From: Undibacterium sp. YM2
Lineage (GTDB): Bacteria; Pseudomonadota; Gammaproteobacteria; Burkholderiales; Burkholderiaceae_D
Length of the DNA: 64,000 nt
Assembly: GCF_009937975.1 (NCBI RefSeq)
Contig: NZ_AP018441.1
Span: forward strand, 1,984,001 to 2,048,000
Reading direction: 5' to 3'
The position numbers and the translations under genes are program-made. Position 1 is the stretch's first letter; each line of letters starts with the position of its first letter. The notes beneath the pieces were generated by a model that saw nothing but the letters and a program-made list of their open reading frames with translations, was not told where the DNA came from and ran no database searches. This document shows, one piece after another, positions 1-9,079 of the stretch.

Positions 1-2
1 CG

Positions 3-77
3 AAAAGAAATATTGCCTCTCTAGTCAAGTATTCCCATCGCATACAGTGGTATGCCCGCTTTTATCGACAGCTTTGA
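3..77 (+). CDS. possible 3' end of a gene entering from the left
   Basis: One forward frame is open from the window edge for 24 codons and stops with TGA at 75-77, six bases before a bidirectional terminator hairpin. The peptide is rich in aromatic and basic residues and ends RFYRQL. A gene converging on parC would explain why the hairpin has T-runs on both sides. No family is recognisable from so short a piece, and the open frame could be chance. Confidence 0.3.
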   Translation, partial: KRNIASLVKYSHRIQWYARFYRQL

Positions 78-82
78 AAAAG

Positions 83-118
83 AAAATCGTCCATGACACT
101 TATTTCATGGACGATTTT
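83..118. terminator. bidirectional terminator downstream of parC
   Basis: A perfect 14-bp stem (AAAATCGTCCATGA at 83-96 with its complement at 105-118) encloses an 8-base loop. A-rich and T-rich flanks give a U-tract in either direction. It lies 46 bases past the parC stop codon. Confidence 0.85.
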
Positions 119-163
119 TAATGTCACAATCAGCAAACACTACTGATCAAACGCAAACAGCCA

Positions 164-2491
164 TTACTCTTTTGCCGTAATTTTCTGCAAGCCACTAGCC
201 TTGATCTTGGCTTCCAGCGCCTTGCCCTTGCGCGCACGTTTACCGATATGGATGCCCAGACCGCTTGCACTGAGATTGACTTCCTGCGGTTTGCCGCCAC
301 GACCTATGCCAAGCACGCGTACACCGCGTTGGCTGATGGCCTGAGCTGACACTAGGCTTTCCTTGTCTTCCAGTTCCATCAAGATCACGCCACGGCCACC
401 GCTGGAGAGTTGCTTGATTTCTGCCAGGCCAAAGACCAGCAAACGACCTTTTTCTGACAAACAGGCAATCGCGCTGGCGTCGTCAGCGACTACGGCAGGT
501 GGCAACGGTTGATCTGCTTCTTCCAGTGTCATGAAAGCTTTGCCGGCTTTCATGCGGCCTACCATGTCGCCGACTTTTGCGGTAAAGCCATAACCAGCAG
601 TCGATGACAGTAACAGGCTGATGTCGGCACTGCCAGCAAAGTAATGCAAAATCTTACTGCCAGCGGCCAGGTCTATCAGGGTAGTGATAGGTACGCCATC
701 ACCACGGGCACCGGGCAGGGCAGAGACGGCGACGGAATACACGCGGCCATTCGAACCAAATACCAGCAATTGATCTACCGTGCGGCATTCAAAGGTGCCG
801 TACAGGCTGTCGCCCGCCTTGAAGGTGAACTGACCATTGTCATGACCATGGCCGGTACGTGCACGTACCCAACCTTTTTCCGAGATGACCACGGTGACGG
901 GTTCATCGATGACTTTTTGTTCTACTGAAGCCTTGGCAGCTTCTTCGATAACGGTACGACGGGCATCGCCAAACTGTTTGGCATCGGCTTCGATTTCCTT
1001 GATGAGCATGCGCTTCATTGAGGAAGGGTTTTCCAGCAAGTCATGCAGGCCCGCTTTTTCTTTGCGCAATTCATCCAGTTGCTGCTGTATCTTGATCGCT
1101 TCCAGACGCGCCAACTGACGCAAGCGAATTTCCAGAATATCTTCAGCCTGGATATCTGACAGCTTGAAGGCCGCAATCAGCGCAGGCTTGGGATCATCAG
1201 ATTCACGGATGATGCGTATGACTTCATCGATATTCAACAGTACCGCTTCACGGCCTTCCAGGATATGGATGCGGTCATCTACCTTTTTCAGGCGGAACTG
1301 GGTGCGGCGTGTGACTGTTGTGAAGCGGAAGGCTATCCATTCACTAAGAATGTCGAGCAAACCTTTTTGACGTGGGCGGCCATCGCCGCCTATCATCACC
1401 AGGTTGATCGATGCTGAGGTTTCCAGTGAAGTATGGGCGAGCAGCATTTGCATGAACTCGGCCTGGTCCTGGTTTTTGGATTTTGGTTCCAGTACCAGGC
1501 GTACCGGCGCATCCTTGCCGGACTCATCGCGTACCGTATCGAGCACTGACAGGATGACTTGTTTCAATGCCACCTGTTCTGGCGACAGCGTCTTTTTACC
1601 CAGCTTGATTTTAGGGTTGGTCAGCTCGTCGATTTCTTCCAGCACTTTTTGTGAGGACGTGCCAGGCGGTAATTCTGTGACCACGGCTTGCCACTGGCCG
1701 CGTGCCATTTCTTCTATCTTCCAGCGTGCACGCACCTTCATGCTGCCACGGCCAGTCGCATACATATCGGCGATGGTGGATGCCGGCGTAATGATTTGCC
1801 CGCCACCCGGGAAGTCAGGACCAGGGATGTATTCCATCAACTCGGCATGCTTCATGGCCGGGTTGCGTATCAGGGCTACTGCGGCTTTGGCGACTTCAGT
1901 CAAATTATGCGAAGGGATTTCTGTTGCCAGACCGACGGCAATGCCGGATGCGCCATTCAGCAAGACGAAGGGCAGGCGGCTGGGCAGGAGCCTGGGCTCT
2001 TCGGTGGTGCCGTCATAGTTGGGCTGGAAATCAACCGTACCCTGGTCGATTTCATCCATCAGCAATCTTGAGATTGGTGTCAGACGCGCTTCGGTATATC
2101 GCATCGCCGCTGCGCCATCACCATCGCGAGAGCCGAAATTACCCTGGCCATCAATCAGCGGGTAGCGCAGGGAGAAGTCCTGCGCCATACGCACCAGCGC
2201 GTCATACACGGACTGGTCGCCATGTGGATGCAGCTTACCCAGTACATCACCGACCACTGCGGCAGATTTACGTGGCTTGGCGGCAGAGTTCAGGCCCAGC
2301 TCATTCATCGCATACAGGATGCGGCGCTGCACTGGTTTTTGACCGTCGCACACGTCGGGCAGGGCGCGGCCTTTGACGACCGAGATGGCGTAATCGAGGT
2401 AGGCGCGCTCAGCAAAGGTCGCCAGGGTCAGGGTTTCACCATCGCCTGGTGGCGGTGGAGTTTGATCAAATAAATTCGCTTGTTCGCTCAT
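164..2491 (-). CDS. parC: DNA topoisomerase IV subunit A
   Basis: ParC is the DNA-breaking and rejoining subunit of topoisomerase IV, which decatenates daughter chromosomes with ParE. The 775-residue length suits the family. The catalytic tyrosine is Tyr132 in the [10 protein letters not shown] motif, in the N-terminal winged-helix/tower part; a beta-propeller-like C-terminal region follows from about residue 500. The quinolone-pocket segment reads [11 protein letters not shown], so Gln93 and Asp97 stand where E. coli ParC has Ser80 and Glu84. It lies 51 bases after parE on the same strand, so the pair is very likely one operon ending at the hairpin at 83-118. It is ParC rather than GyrA because of the adjacent ParE. 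Confidence 0.96.
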   Translation of the reverse strand: MSEQANLFDQTPPPPGDGETLTLATFAERAYLDYAISVVKGRALPDVCDGQKPVQRRILYAMNELGLNSAAKPRKSAAVVGDVLGKLHPHGDQSVYDALVRMAQDFSLRYPLIDGQGNFGSRDGDGAAAMRYTEARLTPISRLLMDEIDQGTVDFQPNYDGTTEEPRLLPSRLPFVLLNGASGIAVGLATEIPSHNLTEVAKAAVALIRNPAMKHAELMEYIPGPDFPGGGQIITPASTIADMYATGRGSMKVRARWKIEEMARGQWQAVVTELPPGTSSQKVLEEIDELTNPKIKLGKKTLSPEQVALKQVILSVLDTVRDESGKDAPVRLVLEPKSKNQDQAEFMQMLLAHTSLETSASINLVMIGGDGRPRQKGLLDILSEWIAFRFTTVTRRTQFRLKKVDDRIHILEGREAVLLNIDEVIRIIRESDDPKPALIAAFKLSDIQAEDILEIRLRQLARLEAIKIQQQLDELRKEKAGLHDLLENPSSMKRMLIKEIEADAKQFGDARRTVIEEAAKASVEQKVIDEPVTVVISEKGWVRARTGHGHDNGQFTFKAGDSLYGTFECRTVDQLLVFGSNGRVYSVAVSALPGARGDGVPITTLIDLAAGSKILHYFAGSADISLLLSSTAGYGFTAKVGDMVGRMKAGKAFMTLEEADQPLPPAVVADDASAIACLSEKGRLLVFGLAEIKQLSSGGRGVILMELEDKESLVSAQAISQRGVRVLGIGRGGKPQEVNLSASGLGIHIGKRARKGKALEAKIKASGLQKITAKE

Positions 2492-2542
2492 GGTTCTATT
2501 CGTATTTTTTGTATTCTTTTATGGTTTGCGAGATCAGATATC

Positions 2543-4534
2543 TTAGATGTCAGCTTCAACGGCGTTGCCGTGTTCTTCTATCCAGGCACGGCGGGCGGCG
2601 GCTTCGCCTTTGCCCATCAGCATATTGAAACGGCCTTCAGAAAAGACCTGATCAAACTCACCAAGAGAAACTGGCAGCAGGCGGCGTGTATCCGGGTTCA
2701 TGGTGGTTTCCCATAATTGGCTGGCATTCATTTCACCCAGGCCCTTGAAGCGGGAAATTGCCCAGGCGCCATCCTTGACACCATCCTTACGCAATTTGTC
2801 TTCGATAGCGATAAGTTCGCCTTGATCCAGTGCGTAGATTTTCTGTGCCGGTTTCTTGCCACGTGCAGGTGCATCGACGCGGAACAGCGGTGGACGTGCC
2901 ACGCAGATATGACCACGCGCAATCAATTGCGGGAAATGGCGGAAGAACAGCGTCAGCAACAAGACCTGGATGTGAGAGCCATCGACGTCCGCATCAGAGA
3001 GTATGCAAATTTTGCCGTAGCGCAGATTGCTAAAGTCAACGATCTCATTTATTCCATGCGGATCAACACCTATGGCAACGGCGATGTCATGAATTTCATT
3101 GTTGGCAAACAGGCGGTCGCGCTCAGATTCCCATGAGTTCAGCACCTTGCCGCGCAATGGCAAGATCGCCTGGAATTCCTTGTCGCGCCCCATTTTGGCA
3201 GAACCACCGGCAGAATCACCCTCGACCAGGAAGATTTCATTGCGGTCGGTGTCGTTGGATTCGCAATCCGTCAGTTTGCCTGGCAAGACAGCCACGCCTG
3301 AGGATTTTTTCTTTTCCACTTTCTGTGCCGAGCGCAGGCGCGATTGCGCTTGCTTGATGACCAGCTCAGCCAGTTTCTTGCCATATTCCACATGCGAATT
3401 CAACCACAGCTCCAGCGGTGGTTTGGCGAAGGAGGACACCAGGCGCACGGCATCGCGTGAATTCAGTCTTTCCTTGATCTGGCCCTGGAATTGTGGGTCC
3501 AGTACCTTAGCAGACAAGACAAAGGAGACTCGGGCGAAAACGTCTTCTGGCAGCAGCTTGACGCCTTTGGGTAGCAGGGAGTGCATCTCGGCGAAGCTCT
3601 TCACTGCACCAAACAGGCCTTCGCGCAAGCCGGATTCATGCGTACCACCTGCGGGTGTAGGGATGAGGTTGACATAGGATTCGCGGACGACATTGCCTTC
3701 TTCTGTCCATGCTACTACCCAGGATGCACCTTCGCCCTCGGCAAAGCCTTCACTTTCCGAGGTGGCAAACTGCTCACCTTCAAACAGAGGGATCAGTGGT
3801 TCACCGTGAGAGGATTGTGCCAGCGCCTCGGTCAGGTAACCACGCAGGCCCTGATCATATTGCCAGGTCTGGCTTTCGCCTGTCTTTGCATGGGTCAGTG
3901 TCACCTTGACGCCAGGCAATAACACTGCCTTGGAGCGCAACAGGCGCTGTAATTCACCTTGCGGGATGTTGGCGCTGTCAAAATACTTGGCGTCTGGCCA
4001 GATCGTGACACGCGTACCGCTCTTTTTGTCTCCGCGCGCCAGTGGCTGGCTACGCAGTGGTTCTATCACGTCGCCATTGGCAAAAGTCAGGTTGTGCAAA
4101 CCTGCTTCACGCCAGACCGTGATTTCCAGGCGTTTTGACAGGGCATTGGTGACCGACACGCCGACGCCATGCAAACCGCCGGAGAATGCGTAGGCACCGC
4201 CAGAACCTTTGTCGAATTTGCCGCCAGCATGCAGGCGGGTGAATACTATTTCCACGGTAGGCACGCCTTCTTCAGGGTGCAAACCGACTGGAATACCACG
4301 GCCATCATCTTCTACACTGATACTGTTATCGGCATTGATGGTGACCAGGATGTTCTTGCAATGTCCGCCCAGGGCTTCATCCGAGGCATTGTCGATGACT
4401 TCCTGAATGATATGCAGCGGGTTTTCGGTGCGGGTATACATCCCCGGTCTTTGTTTGACCGGCTCCAGGCCTTTAAGTACTCGGATGGATGATTCGCTAT
4501 AGTCTGACGGAGAAGTATTTTTTTTAGTGGCCAT
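2543..4534 (-). CDS. parE: DNA topoisomerase IV subunit B
   Basis: ParE is the ATPase subunit of topoisomerase IV. The 663-residue protein begins with a GHKL ATP-binding domain (EVIDNASDEA near 45-54, DDGRGIPV near 76-83). A transducer domain follows, then a TOPRIM domain with EGDSAGGSA at 438-446 and the metal-binding SDADVDGSH motif near residue 515. The length matches ParE and lacks the longer C-terminal insert of proteobacterial GyrB. It is the first gene of the parE-parC pair and is divergent from the pseudo-receiver gene at 4685, with repeat-rich DNA between them. Confidence 0.96.
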   Translation of the reverse strand: MATKKNTSPSDYSESSIRVLKGLEPVKQRPGMYTRTENPLHIIQEVIDNASDEALGGHCKNILVTINADNSISVEDDGRGIPVGLHPEEGVPTVEIVFTRLHAGGKFDKGSGGAYAFSGGLHGVGVSVTNALSKRLEITVWREAGLHNLTFANGDVIEPLRSQPLARGDKKSGTRVTIWPDAKYFDSANIPQGELQRLLRSKAVLLPGVKVTLTHAKTGESQTWQYDQGLRGYLTEALAQSSHGEPLIPLFEGEQFATSESEGFAEGEGASWVVAWTEEGNVVRESYVNLIPTPAGGTHESGLREGLFGAVKSFAEMHSLLPKGVKLLPEDVFARVSFVLSAKVLDPQFQGQIKERLNSRDAVRLVSSFAKPPLELWLNSHVEYGKKLAELVIKQAQSRLRSAQKVEKKKSSGVAVLPGKLTDCESNDTDRNEIFLVEGDSAGGSAKMGRDKEFQAILPLRGKVLNSWESERDRLFANNEIHDIAVAIGVDPHGINEIVDFSNLRYGKICILSDADVDGSHIQVLLLTLFFRHFPQLIARGHICVARPPLFRVDAPARGKKPAQKIYALDQGELIAIEDKLRKDGVKDGAWAISRFKGLGEMNASQLWETTMNPDTRRLLPVSLGEFDQVFSEGRFNMLMGKGEAAARRAWIEEHGNAVEADI

Positions 4535-4620
4535 GCGAATGAAAATCTGTTGTTTTGGTTAATTTTTTGATGATGTTTTGCAATTTTTTTGTGAGGCTGG
4601 CAGAATTAAGCTGTATTCTT

Positions 4621-4667
4621 GCAGCGTTTTTGCAGCTATTGTAGCTGCAATGATCGAAGCTGCAATG
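4621..4667. repeat. clustered inverted and direct GCAGC/AGCTGCAATG repeats
   Basis: TTGCAGCTA at 4630-4638 and its complement TAGCTGCAA at 4642-4650 form a perfect 9-bp inverted repeat with a 3-base spacer. AGCTGCAATG also occurs twice in direct orientation (4643-4652 and 4658-4667), and another GCAGC lies at 4621. The cluster sits between the divergent parE and pseudo-receiver starts, 18 bases before the latter. It could be a regulator site or an RNA hairpin; no known motif is recognised. Confidence 0.45.
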
Positions 4668-4684
4668 TGTAAGATGGAAAAACG

Positions 4685-5512
4685 ATGCCAACAAAAACTC
4701 CAACGATCGCGATCCGACTGCTTGGATTTTCTCCAAAAGAGGAAGAAACCTTCTCAACCGTTCTCGCTGTTCTCCGCGAGAAGGGTTATCGCTATCTGGT
4801 TTTAAAGACCGGTAGTTTACAAGATCCTGACATTCATATTGTCAACGCAGAAGATTTAAAAGCCCTGGCGACCCTGTCTGACCTTAACCTCGGTGGGGCA
4901 CAACCAGTATTGCTCATAGGTAAGACAGAAGTCAATTTACATTATCAGTCCATGCCGCGTCCTATACGCTGGCGTAAATTGTTTGACGTCCTCGATGAAT
5001 TGATAGACCGCCGCCAGCTCCTGCTGACCACGCTGAGCGCCTTTGGTGAAGTGGCCGTGCCTGAGCGCCGTCGCCGCGAACGTCTTGATCTCGACCTGAC
5101 CGATCCCAGCGAATACCAAAAGATGCGCAGGCCCAGCGTACCCAAGGGTGGCATCATGATCGTCGACAAGGACATGCGCTTTCGCGAGTATGTTGCCATG
5201 ATCATGGATAAATATGGCATCACCGTGACACTGGCAACAGATGAACGTAGTGCCCTGATGCTGGATAAGAACAATCGTCATGCAATGACGATGATTAATT
5301 CTTCTACGCCAGATATTGACCCCTATCGCCTGTGTGCTGAGCTGAAAAAGCAAAATACCGACCGCAGGACGACGGTGATCTTTTTGGTCGATAAGAGTTT
5401 TAATTATAAAGTTGCAAATGCGCAACAGGCAGGGTGTGAAGGCTTTTTAACCAAGCCATTGTCGAGAAAGCAGGTTCTGTCGACGATACAAAAGTTTTTG
5501 CAGTTGCGCTGA
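4685..5512 (+). CDS. pseudo-receiver (CheY-like) protein with unknown N-terminal domain
   Basis: This is a 275-residue protein. Residues 1-125 form an N-terminal region I do not recognise. A basic/acidic linker (about 126-150) follows, then a CheY-like receiver fold at about 155-275. The receiver keeps the acidic DKD cluster (161-163) and the conserved lysine in LTKPLS (Lys257). The phosphoacceptor position is Asn205, in INSSTPDID where MDxxMPxxD is expected, so it probably cannot be phosphorylated normally. No output domain follows, and no kinase gene is adjacent. It could act as a scaffold or a phosphorylation-independent regulator; this is inference. Confidence 0.75.
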   Translation: MPTKTPTIAIRLLGFSPKEEETFSTVLAVLREKGYRYLVLKTGSLQDPDIHIVNAEDLKALATLSDLNLGGAQPVLLIGKTEVNLHYQSMPRPIRWRKLFDVLDELIDRRQLLLTTLSAFGEVAVPERRRRERLDLDLTDPSEYQKMRRPSVPKGGIMIVDKDMRFREYVAMIMDKYGITVTLATDERSALMLDKNNRHAMTMINSSTPDIDPYRLCAELKKQNTDRRTTVIFLVDKSFNYKVANAQQAGCEGFLTKPLSRKQVLSTIQKFLQLR

Positions 5513-5569
5513 AGGTAGCGCAATACCCGCTCTTGTCCTTGACTTAAACGCATCTCTACCAGCCGATAA

Positions 5570-5607
5570 AAACAAACTTTGCCAGTGCAGCCTGACAAAG
5601 TTTGTTT
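5570..5607. terminator. bidirectional terminator between convergent genes
   Basis: AAACAAACTTTG at 5570-5581 pairs perfectly with CAAAGTTTGTTT at 5596-5607 around a 14-base loop. It lies between the pseudo-receiver gene and the convergent VWA gene and can serve both. Confidence 0.75.
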
Positions 5608-5619
5608 CTTGATCTACTG

Positions 5620-6789
5620 TTACTTGCTTAATAACCTCATTCCCCGCTCCAGACCTTCTATCGTCACAGGGAACATCCTGTTACTCATGATCTGCCTGAT
5701 CACTGATATAGACTGCCGGTATTGCCACAAGCCTTCAGGTTCAGGGTTGAGCCAGATGTATTTGGGGAAGGCAGAGGTAAAGCGCTGCAACCAGGTCGCG
5801 CCAGCTTCTTCATTGTTGTATTCGACAGAGCCACCAGCCTGCAGAATTTCGTAGGGGCTCATGGTCGCATCACCGACGAAGATGACCTTGGTGTCAGGCG
5901 TGTATTTGCGCAAGACATCCCAGGTCGGGAATTTTTCTGCATGGCGACGGCGGTTGTTTTTCCACAAATAGTCATACACGCAATTGTGGAAATAAAAGAA
6001 CTCCATATTCTTGAATTCTGTCTTGGCGGCAGAGAATAATTCTTCAGTCTGGGCGATGTGGTCGTCCATGGTGCCGCCCACATCCAGCAACATGAGTACT
6101 TTGATATTGTTCTTGCGCTCAGGCTGCATCTTGATGTCGAGGTAACCAGCATTGTTGGCCGTGGCTTTGATCGTCGCATCGAGTGCCAGTTCTTCTTCTG
6201 CACCCTGGCGGGCGAATTTGCGCAGGCGGCGCAGGGCGACCTTGATATTGCGGGTGCCGAGTTCGCGTTCAGCGTCATAGTCGCGGAAGGCGCGAGCCTC
6301 CCACACCTTGACGGCGCTGCGGCCACCGCCTTTGCCACCTATGCGTATGCCCTCTGGATTAGTGCCACCATTGCCAAAGGGGGAGGTGCCCCCTGTGCCT
6401 ATCCATTTGCTGCCACCTTCGTGGCGTTCTTTTTGTTCTTTGAGCAATTCCTGCAACCTGTCCATCAGCTTGTCGTAGCCAAATTTCTCGATGGCGGCTT
6501 TTTGCTCGTCGGTCAAATCACGCTCCATGCGTTTCATGAGCCAGTCCAGTGGGATGTCGGGGCGCTTTTCAAATATCGTGTCTATGCCCTTGAAGTACAG
6601 GCCAAAGGCTTTGTCGAACTTGTCGTAATGCGCTTCATCCTTGACCATGATGGTGCGCGCAAGGAAATAAAAGTCGTCGAGTGACATGCTGATCAAGCCT
6701 TTTTCCATGGCCTCCAGCAGCATCAGGAATTCCTTGATGGATACCGGGATCTTGGCGTCTTTCAGGGTAAAGAAAAAATCGATCAGCAC
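5620..6789 (-). CDS. VWA domain protein, CoxE-like
   Basis: This 389-residue cytoplasmic protein has an N-terminal helical region opening LIDFFFTLKDAKIPVS, a Gly-rich linker (about 125-160) and a von Willebrand factor A domain from about residue 228. The metal-ion-dependent adhesion site is degenerate: DVGGTMD from Asp236 instead of DxSxS, as is common in CoxE-like proteins. Such proteins usually work with a MoxR-type AAA ATPase as a co-chaperone for metalloenzyme maturation. No MoxR gene is adjacent here; the neighbours are a pseudo-receiver protein and an acetyltransferase. Its client is unknown. Confidence 0.85.
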   Translation of the reverse strand: MLIDFFFTLKDAKIPVSIKEFLMLLEAMEKGLISMSLDDFYFLARTIMVKDEAHYDKFDKAFGLYFKGIDTIFEKRPDIPLDWLMKRMERDLTDEQKAAIEKFGYDKLMDRLQELLKEQKERHEGGSKWIGTGGTSPFGNGGTNPEGIRIGGKGGGRSAVKVWEARAFRDYDAERELGTRNIKVALRRLRKFARQGAEEELALDATIKATANNAGYLDIKMQPERKNNIKVLMLLDVGGTMDDHIAQTEELFSAAKTEFKNMEFFYFHNCVYDYLWKNNRRRHAEKFPTWDVLRKYTPDTKVIFVGDATMSPYEILQAGGSVEYNNEEAGATWLQRFTSAFPKYIWLNPEPEGLWQYRQSISVIRQIMSNRMFPVTIEGLERGMRLLSK

Positions 6790-6808
6790 TGGTCAGTCTC
6801 CCTACTAT

Positions 6809-7399
6809 TTATTCATATTTGGATTGCATATATTGCAAATTCTTTTTCACGCCCGCCCATTCAGAATGCAGGATACTGTATACCACCGTATCACGGATGC
6901 GGCCATCAGGCAAAATCATGTGATTGCGCAGGACGGCATCACGCTTCGCACCCAGGCGTTCTATCGCTGCCTGTGAGCGGCGGTTAAACCAGTCAGTACG
7001 AAACTCGACAGCTATACAGCCAAACTCTTCAAAGGCATGACCCAGCAACAGCAATTTGCACTCGGTATTTACCGGGCTGCGCTGTACCCGCTGCGCATAC
7101 CAGGTGTAGCCTATTTCCAGACGTTTGTTATTGATGTCCATATTACAGTATCTGGTGGCACCGACTATCTGGCCAGTCGCATTTTCACGGACGACAAAAG
7201 GAACGGCTTTTTGCTGCTGTTGCATGCCCAGGGCGATATTGAGCCAGTTCTGGGTATTATCGGGGGAGGGGACTGAGGTAAAAAACAGCTTCCATAATTC
7301 ACCATCTGCGGCGGCGGCCTGGATATCAGCCAGATGATGCTGTTCCAGCGGCTCCAGAGTGACGTGTTTCCCCTTTAAAGTAATAGCGTTGCAGTGCAT
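6809..7399 (-). CDS. GNAT family N-acetyltransferase (RimJ/RimL-like)
   Basis: The product is about 196 residues with the layout of RimJ/RimL-type acetyltransferases: an N-terminal LKGKHVTLEPLEQHHL segment, a central IVGATRYCNMD strand, an acetyl-CoA-loop region around RVQRSPVNTECK, and a C-terminal RLGAKRDAVLRNHMILPDG stretch. The substrate cannot be told from sequence. I chose the ATG at 7399 because AAGGA lies six bases upstream; an ATG two codons earlier sits directly against that site. It ends 20 bases before the VWA gene, so the two may be co-transcribed. Confidence 0.85.
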   Translation of the reverse strand: MHCNAITLKGKHVTLEPLEQHHLADIQAAAADGELWKLFFTSVPSPDNTQNWLNIALGMQQQQKAVPFVVRENATGQIVGATRYCNMDINNKRLEIGYTWYAQRVQRSPVNTECKLLLLGHAFEEFGCIAVEFRTDWFNRRSQAAIERLGAKRDAVLRNHMILPDGRIRDTVVYSILHSEWAGVKKNLQYMQSKYE

Positions 7400-7594
7400 G
7401 TTCATCCTTGTGATGGTGGATTGTGATGTGGATAGAGAAATGGCATTGGTAGTAAAATCTGAGCAGTGCCTAGTTTTGCATCCCCACACGCAGGCGCATA
7501 GATACAGTCGTGCAGATTTTAAGCATGACAGTTGCGTAAAATCCCCTGAAATAGCGGAAATATGCCTGCCTGTTGCAAGAATCGACAGGAAAGC

Positions 7595-7623
7595 TTGCTA
7601 TCAAAAATAAATCCGGTTATACT
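7595..7623 (+). promoter_or_regulatory. sigma-70 promoter for rpsT
   Basis: TTGCTA (7595-7600) and TATACT (7618-7623) are separated by exactly 17 bases. Transcription would start near 7630, leaving a leader of about 77 bases before rpsT. Apart from this promoter I see nothing else in the 307-base gap 7400-7706. Confidence 0.6.
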
Positions 7624-7706
7624 GCAAAGCTGTATAGAATTTTTGCGGCGTGGCATTTAAATCAAATGTTTTGACCTCGTCGCTTTGACCACGTTTAGGA
7701 AATCTC

Positions 7707-7970
7707 ATGGCAAATACCGCACAAGCACGCAAACGTGCTCGTCAAGCAGTTAAACTGAATGCACACAACTCCAGCCAGCGCTCTACGCTGCGCACAGCGA
7801 TCAAAGCTGTTCGTAAAGCAATTGAAGCTGGTGACAAAGCTGCTGCTGCAACAATTTTCCAAAGCTCCGTATCGGTTATCGACCGTATCGCTGACAAGAA
7901 AATCATTCACAAAAACAAGGCAGCTCGCCATAAGAGCCGTCTGGCATCTGCTTTGAAAGCACTGGCTTAA
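7707..7970 (+). CDS. rpsT: 30S ribosomal protein S20
   Basis: This is an 87-residue, strongly basic protein that binds 16S rRNA in the small subunit. The N-terminus [13 protein letters not shown] and the alanine/lysine-rich helices, ending in a basic HKSRL segment, are typical S20, as is the length. It stands alone with its own promoter (7595-7623) and terminator (8031-8060), as rpsT usually does. GGAAATCTC precedes the start. Confidence 0.97.
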   Translation: MANTAQARKRARQAVKLNAHNSSQRSTLRTAIKAVRKAIEAGDKAAAATIFQSSVSVIDRIADKKIIHKNKAARHKSRLASALKALA

Positions 7971-8030
7971 TTCAAGCCTGCTTCTAAAGCTGTAAGATCA
8001 GCGGTTATGCTGATCGCCTGAAGTGAAAAA

Positions 8031-8060
8031 AAGCCGCAATTTATTGCGGCTTTTGCTTTT
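8031..8060 (+). terminator. rho-independent terminator of rpsT
   Basis: The stem AAGCCGCAA (8031-8039) and TTGCGGCTT (8044-8052) closes a TTTA loop and is followed by a T-rich tail. Confidence 0.85.
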
Positions 8061-8130
8061 TTTGCTTCCGGCATGCGTTCCCCCTCTCTATTTTCCTGAG
8101 TTGTTCTAATTGGCGGGAAAGTTTCAGCCG

Positions 8131-8157
8131 CAAAAAAAGGCAGGGGTAAGCCTGCCT
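8131..8157 (-). terminator. terminator of the small Ala/Lys-rich gene
   Basis: On the minus strand, GGCAGG pairs with CCTGCC around a short loop and is followed by a run of seven T's. It lies about 30 bases past the stop codon at 8185. Confidence 0.75.
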
Positions 8158-8184
8158 TGCTTCTGTACTGAAAAACGACAGAAA

Positions 8185-8388
8185 TTACATGGATGCAGAA
8201 GCGGATGCAGATGCTGCTTTAGCTTTTTTAGCTTTCTTCGCTTTTTTAGCTGGCTTGGAAGCATCTGTAGATGCAGCTGCAGCAGCCGAAGCGGCTGGAG
8301 CTGATGCTTTTGCTGAAGGAGCAGATGCTTGGGCGAAAGCAGTAGAAGCAAACAGACCTACGACCAGAGCGGCGATCAATTTTTTCAT
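8185..8388 (-). CDS. small Ala/Lys/Ser-rich secreted protein
   Basis: This is a 67-residue protein. Residues 1-20 form a Sec signal peptide (MKKLIAALVVGLF, cleavage expected after AFA). The mature part is almost entirely Ala, Ser and Lys, with KPAKKAKKAKKAKAA in the middle and an ASASAS tail. It would be a small, highly basic, low-complexity periplasmic protein. The ATG at 8388 is preferred over one five codons upstream because AAGGA is well placed for it and the signal peptide then begins properly. It has its own terminator, which supports it being real. Function is unknown; a histone-H1-like composition without the fold is one description. Confidence 0.7.
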   Translation of the reverse strand: MKKLIAALVVGLFASTAFAQASAPSAKASAPAASAAAAASTDASKPAKKAKKAKKAKAASASASASM

Positions 8389-8533
8389 TTTGGTGTCCTT
8401 CATAAAGTATTGGTTAAGAGTGATTCAATTGAATCAAGGTTAATAACGTTACCGATGAATCGGGCGTTGACAGGAATTCTAATTAATTTATAACGTTTAT
8501 GGATTTTTTTCTGAATTTCTGTGCAAACATTAT

Positions 8534-9079
8534 TTAAATTTTAACTTCTTGCCATTCGCCGGGCATTAATGGGTGGGTTTCCAGTGAAAAACCGCCTATG
8601 CTGATACGCACCAGGCGCAAGGTTGGCAAACCAACCGCTGCCGTCATGCGCCTGACCTGACGATTTTTTCCTTCCGATAAAGTCAGGCTTAACCAGCTGG
8701 TAGGTATATTCGCCCTTTCACGTACAGGCGGATTACGTGGCCATAGCCATTCCGGTTGATATATATGTTTGACGACGCAAGGCTGGGTCACAAAATCGCC
8801 AAGGTCCAGAGGCTGGCGCAGTTTTTCCAGTGCTTCGCGCGTGGGCGTGCCCTCGACTTGTACCAGATAGGTTTTTGGCTGTTTGTGATCGGGATGGCTG
8901 ATGCGGTTTTGTAGCTGGCCGTCATCAGTCAGTAATATCAGTCCCTCACTATCTGCATCTAGCCGGCCAGCTGGGTATATATGCGGGATGTTGACATAGT
9001 CAGCCAGGGTAGGGCGGCTGGGGTGCGCCGAGAACTGGCACATCACATTAAATGGTTTGTTGAGTAAAATCAGTTTCAT
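8534..9079 (-). CDS. 23S rRNA pseudouridine synthase, RluE-like (RsuA family)
   Basis: The product is about 181 residues. It carries the catalytic-Asp motif of the RsuA/RluB/E/F family, AGRLDADSEGLILLTDDG, near residues 43-60. Downstream are HPDHKQPKTYLVQVEG and the EGKNRQVRRM signature. It lacks the N-terminal S4 domain of RsuA/RluB, and the short length fits RluE, which modifies U2457 of 23S rRNA in E. coli. The start MKLILLNKP is the typical opening of this subfamily. Assignment as RluE rather than another member is probable, not certain. Confidence 0.88.
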   Translation of the reverse strand: MKLILLNKPFNVMCQFSAHPSRPTLADYVNIPHIYPAGRLDADSEGLILLTDDGQLQNRISHPDHKQPKTYLVQVEGTPTREALEKLRQPLDLGDFVTQPCVVKHIYQPEWLWPRNPPVRERANIPTSWLSLTLSEGKNRQVRRMTAAVGLPTLRLVRISIGGFSLETHPLMPGEWQEVKI

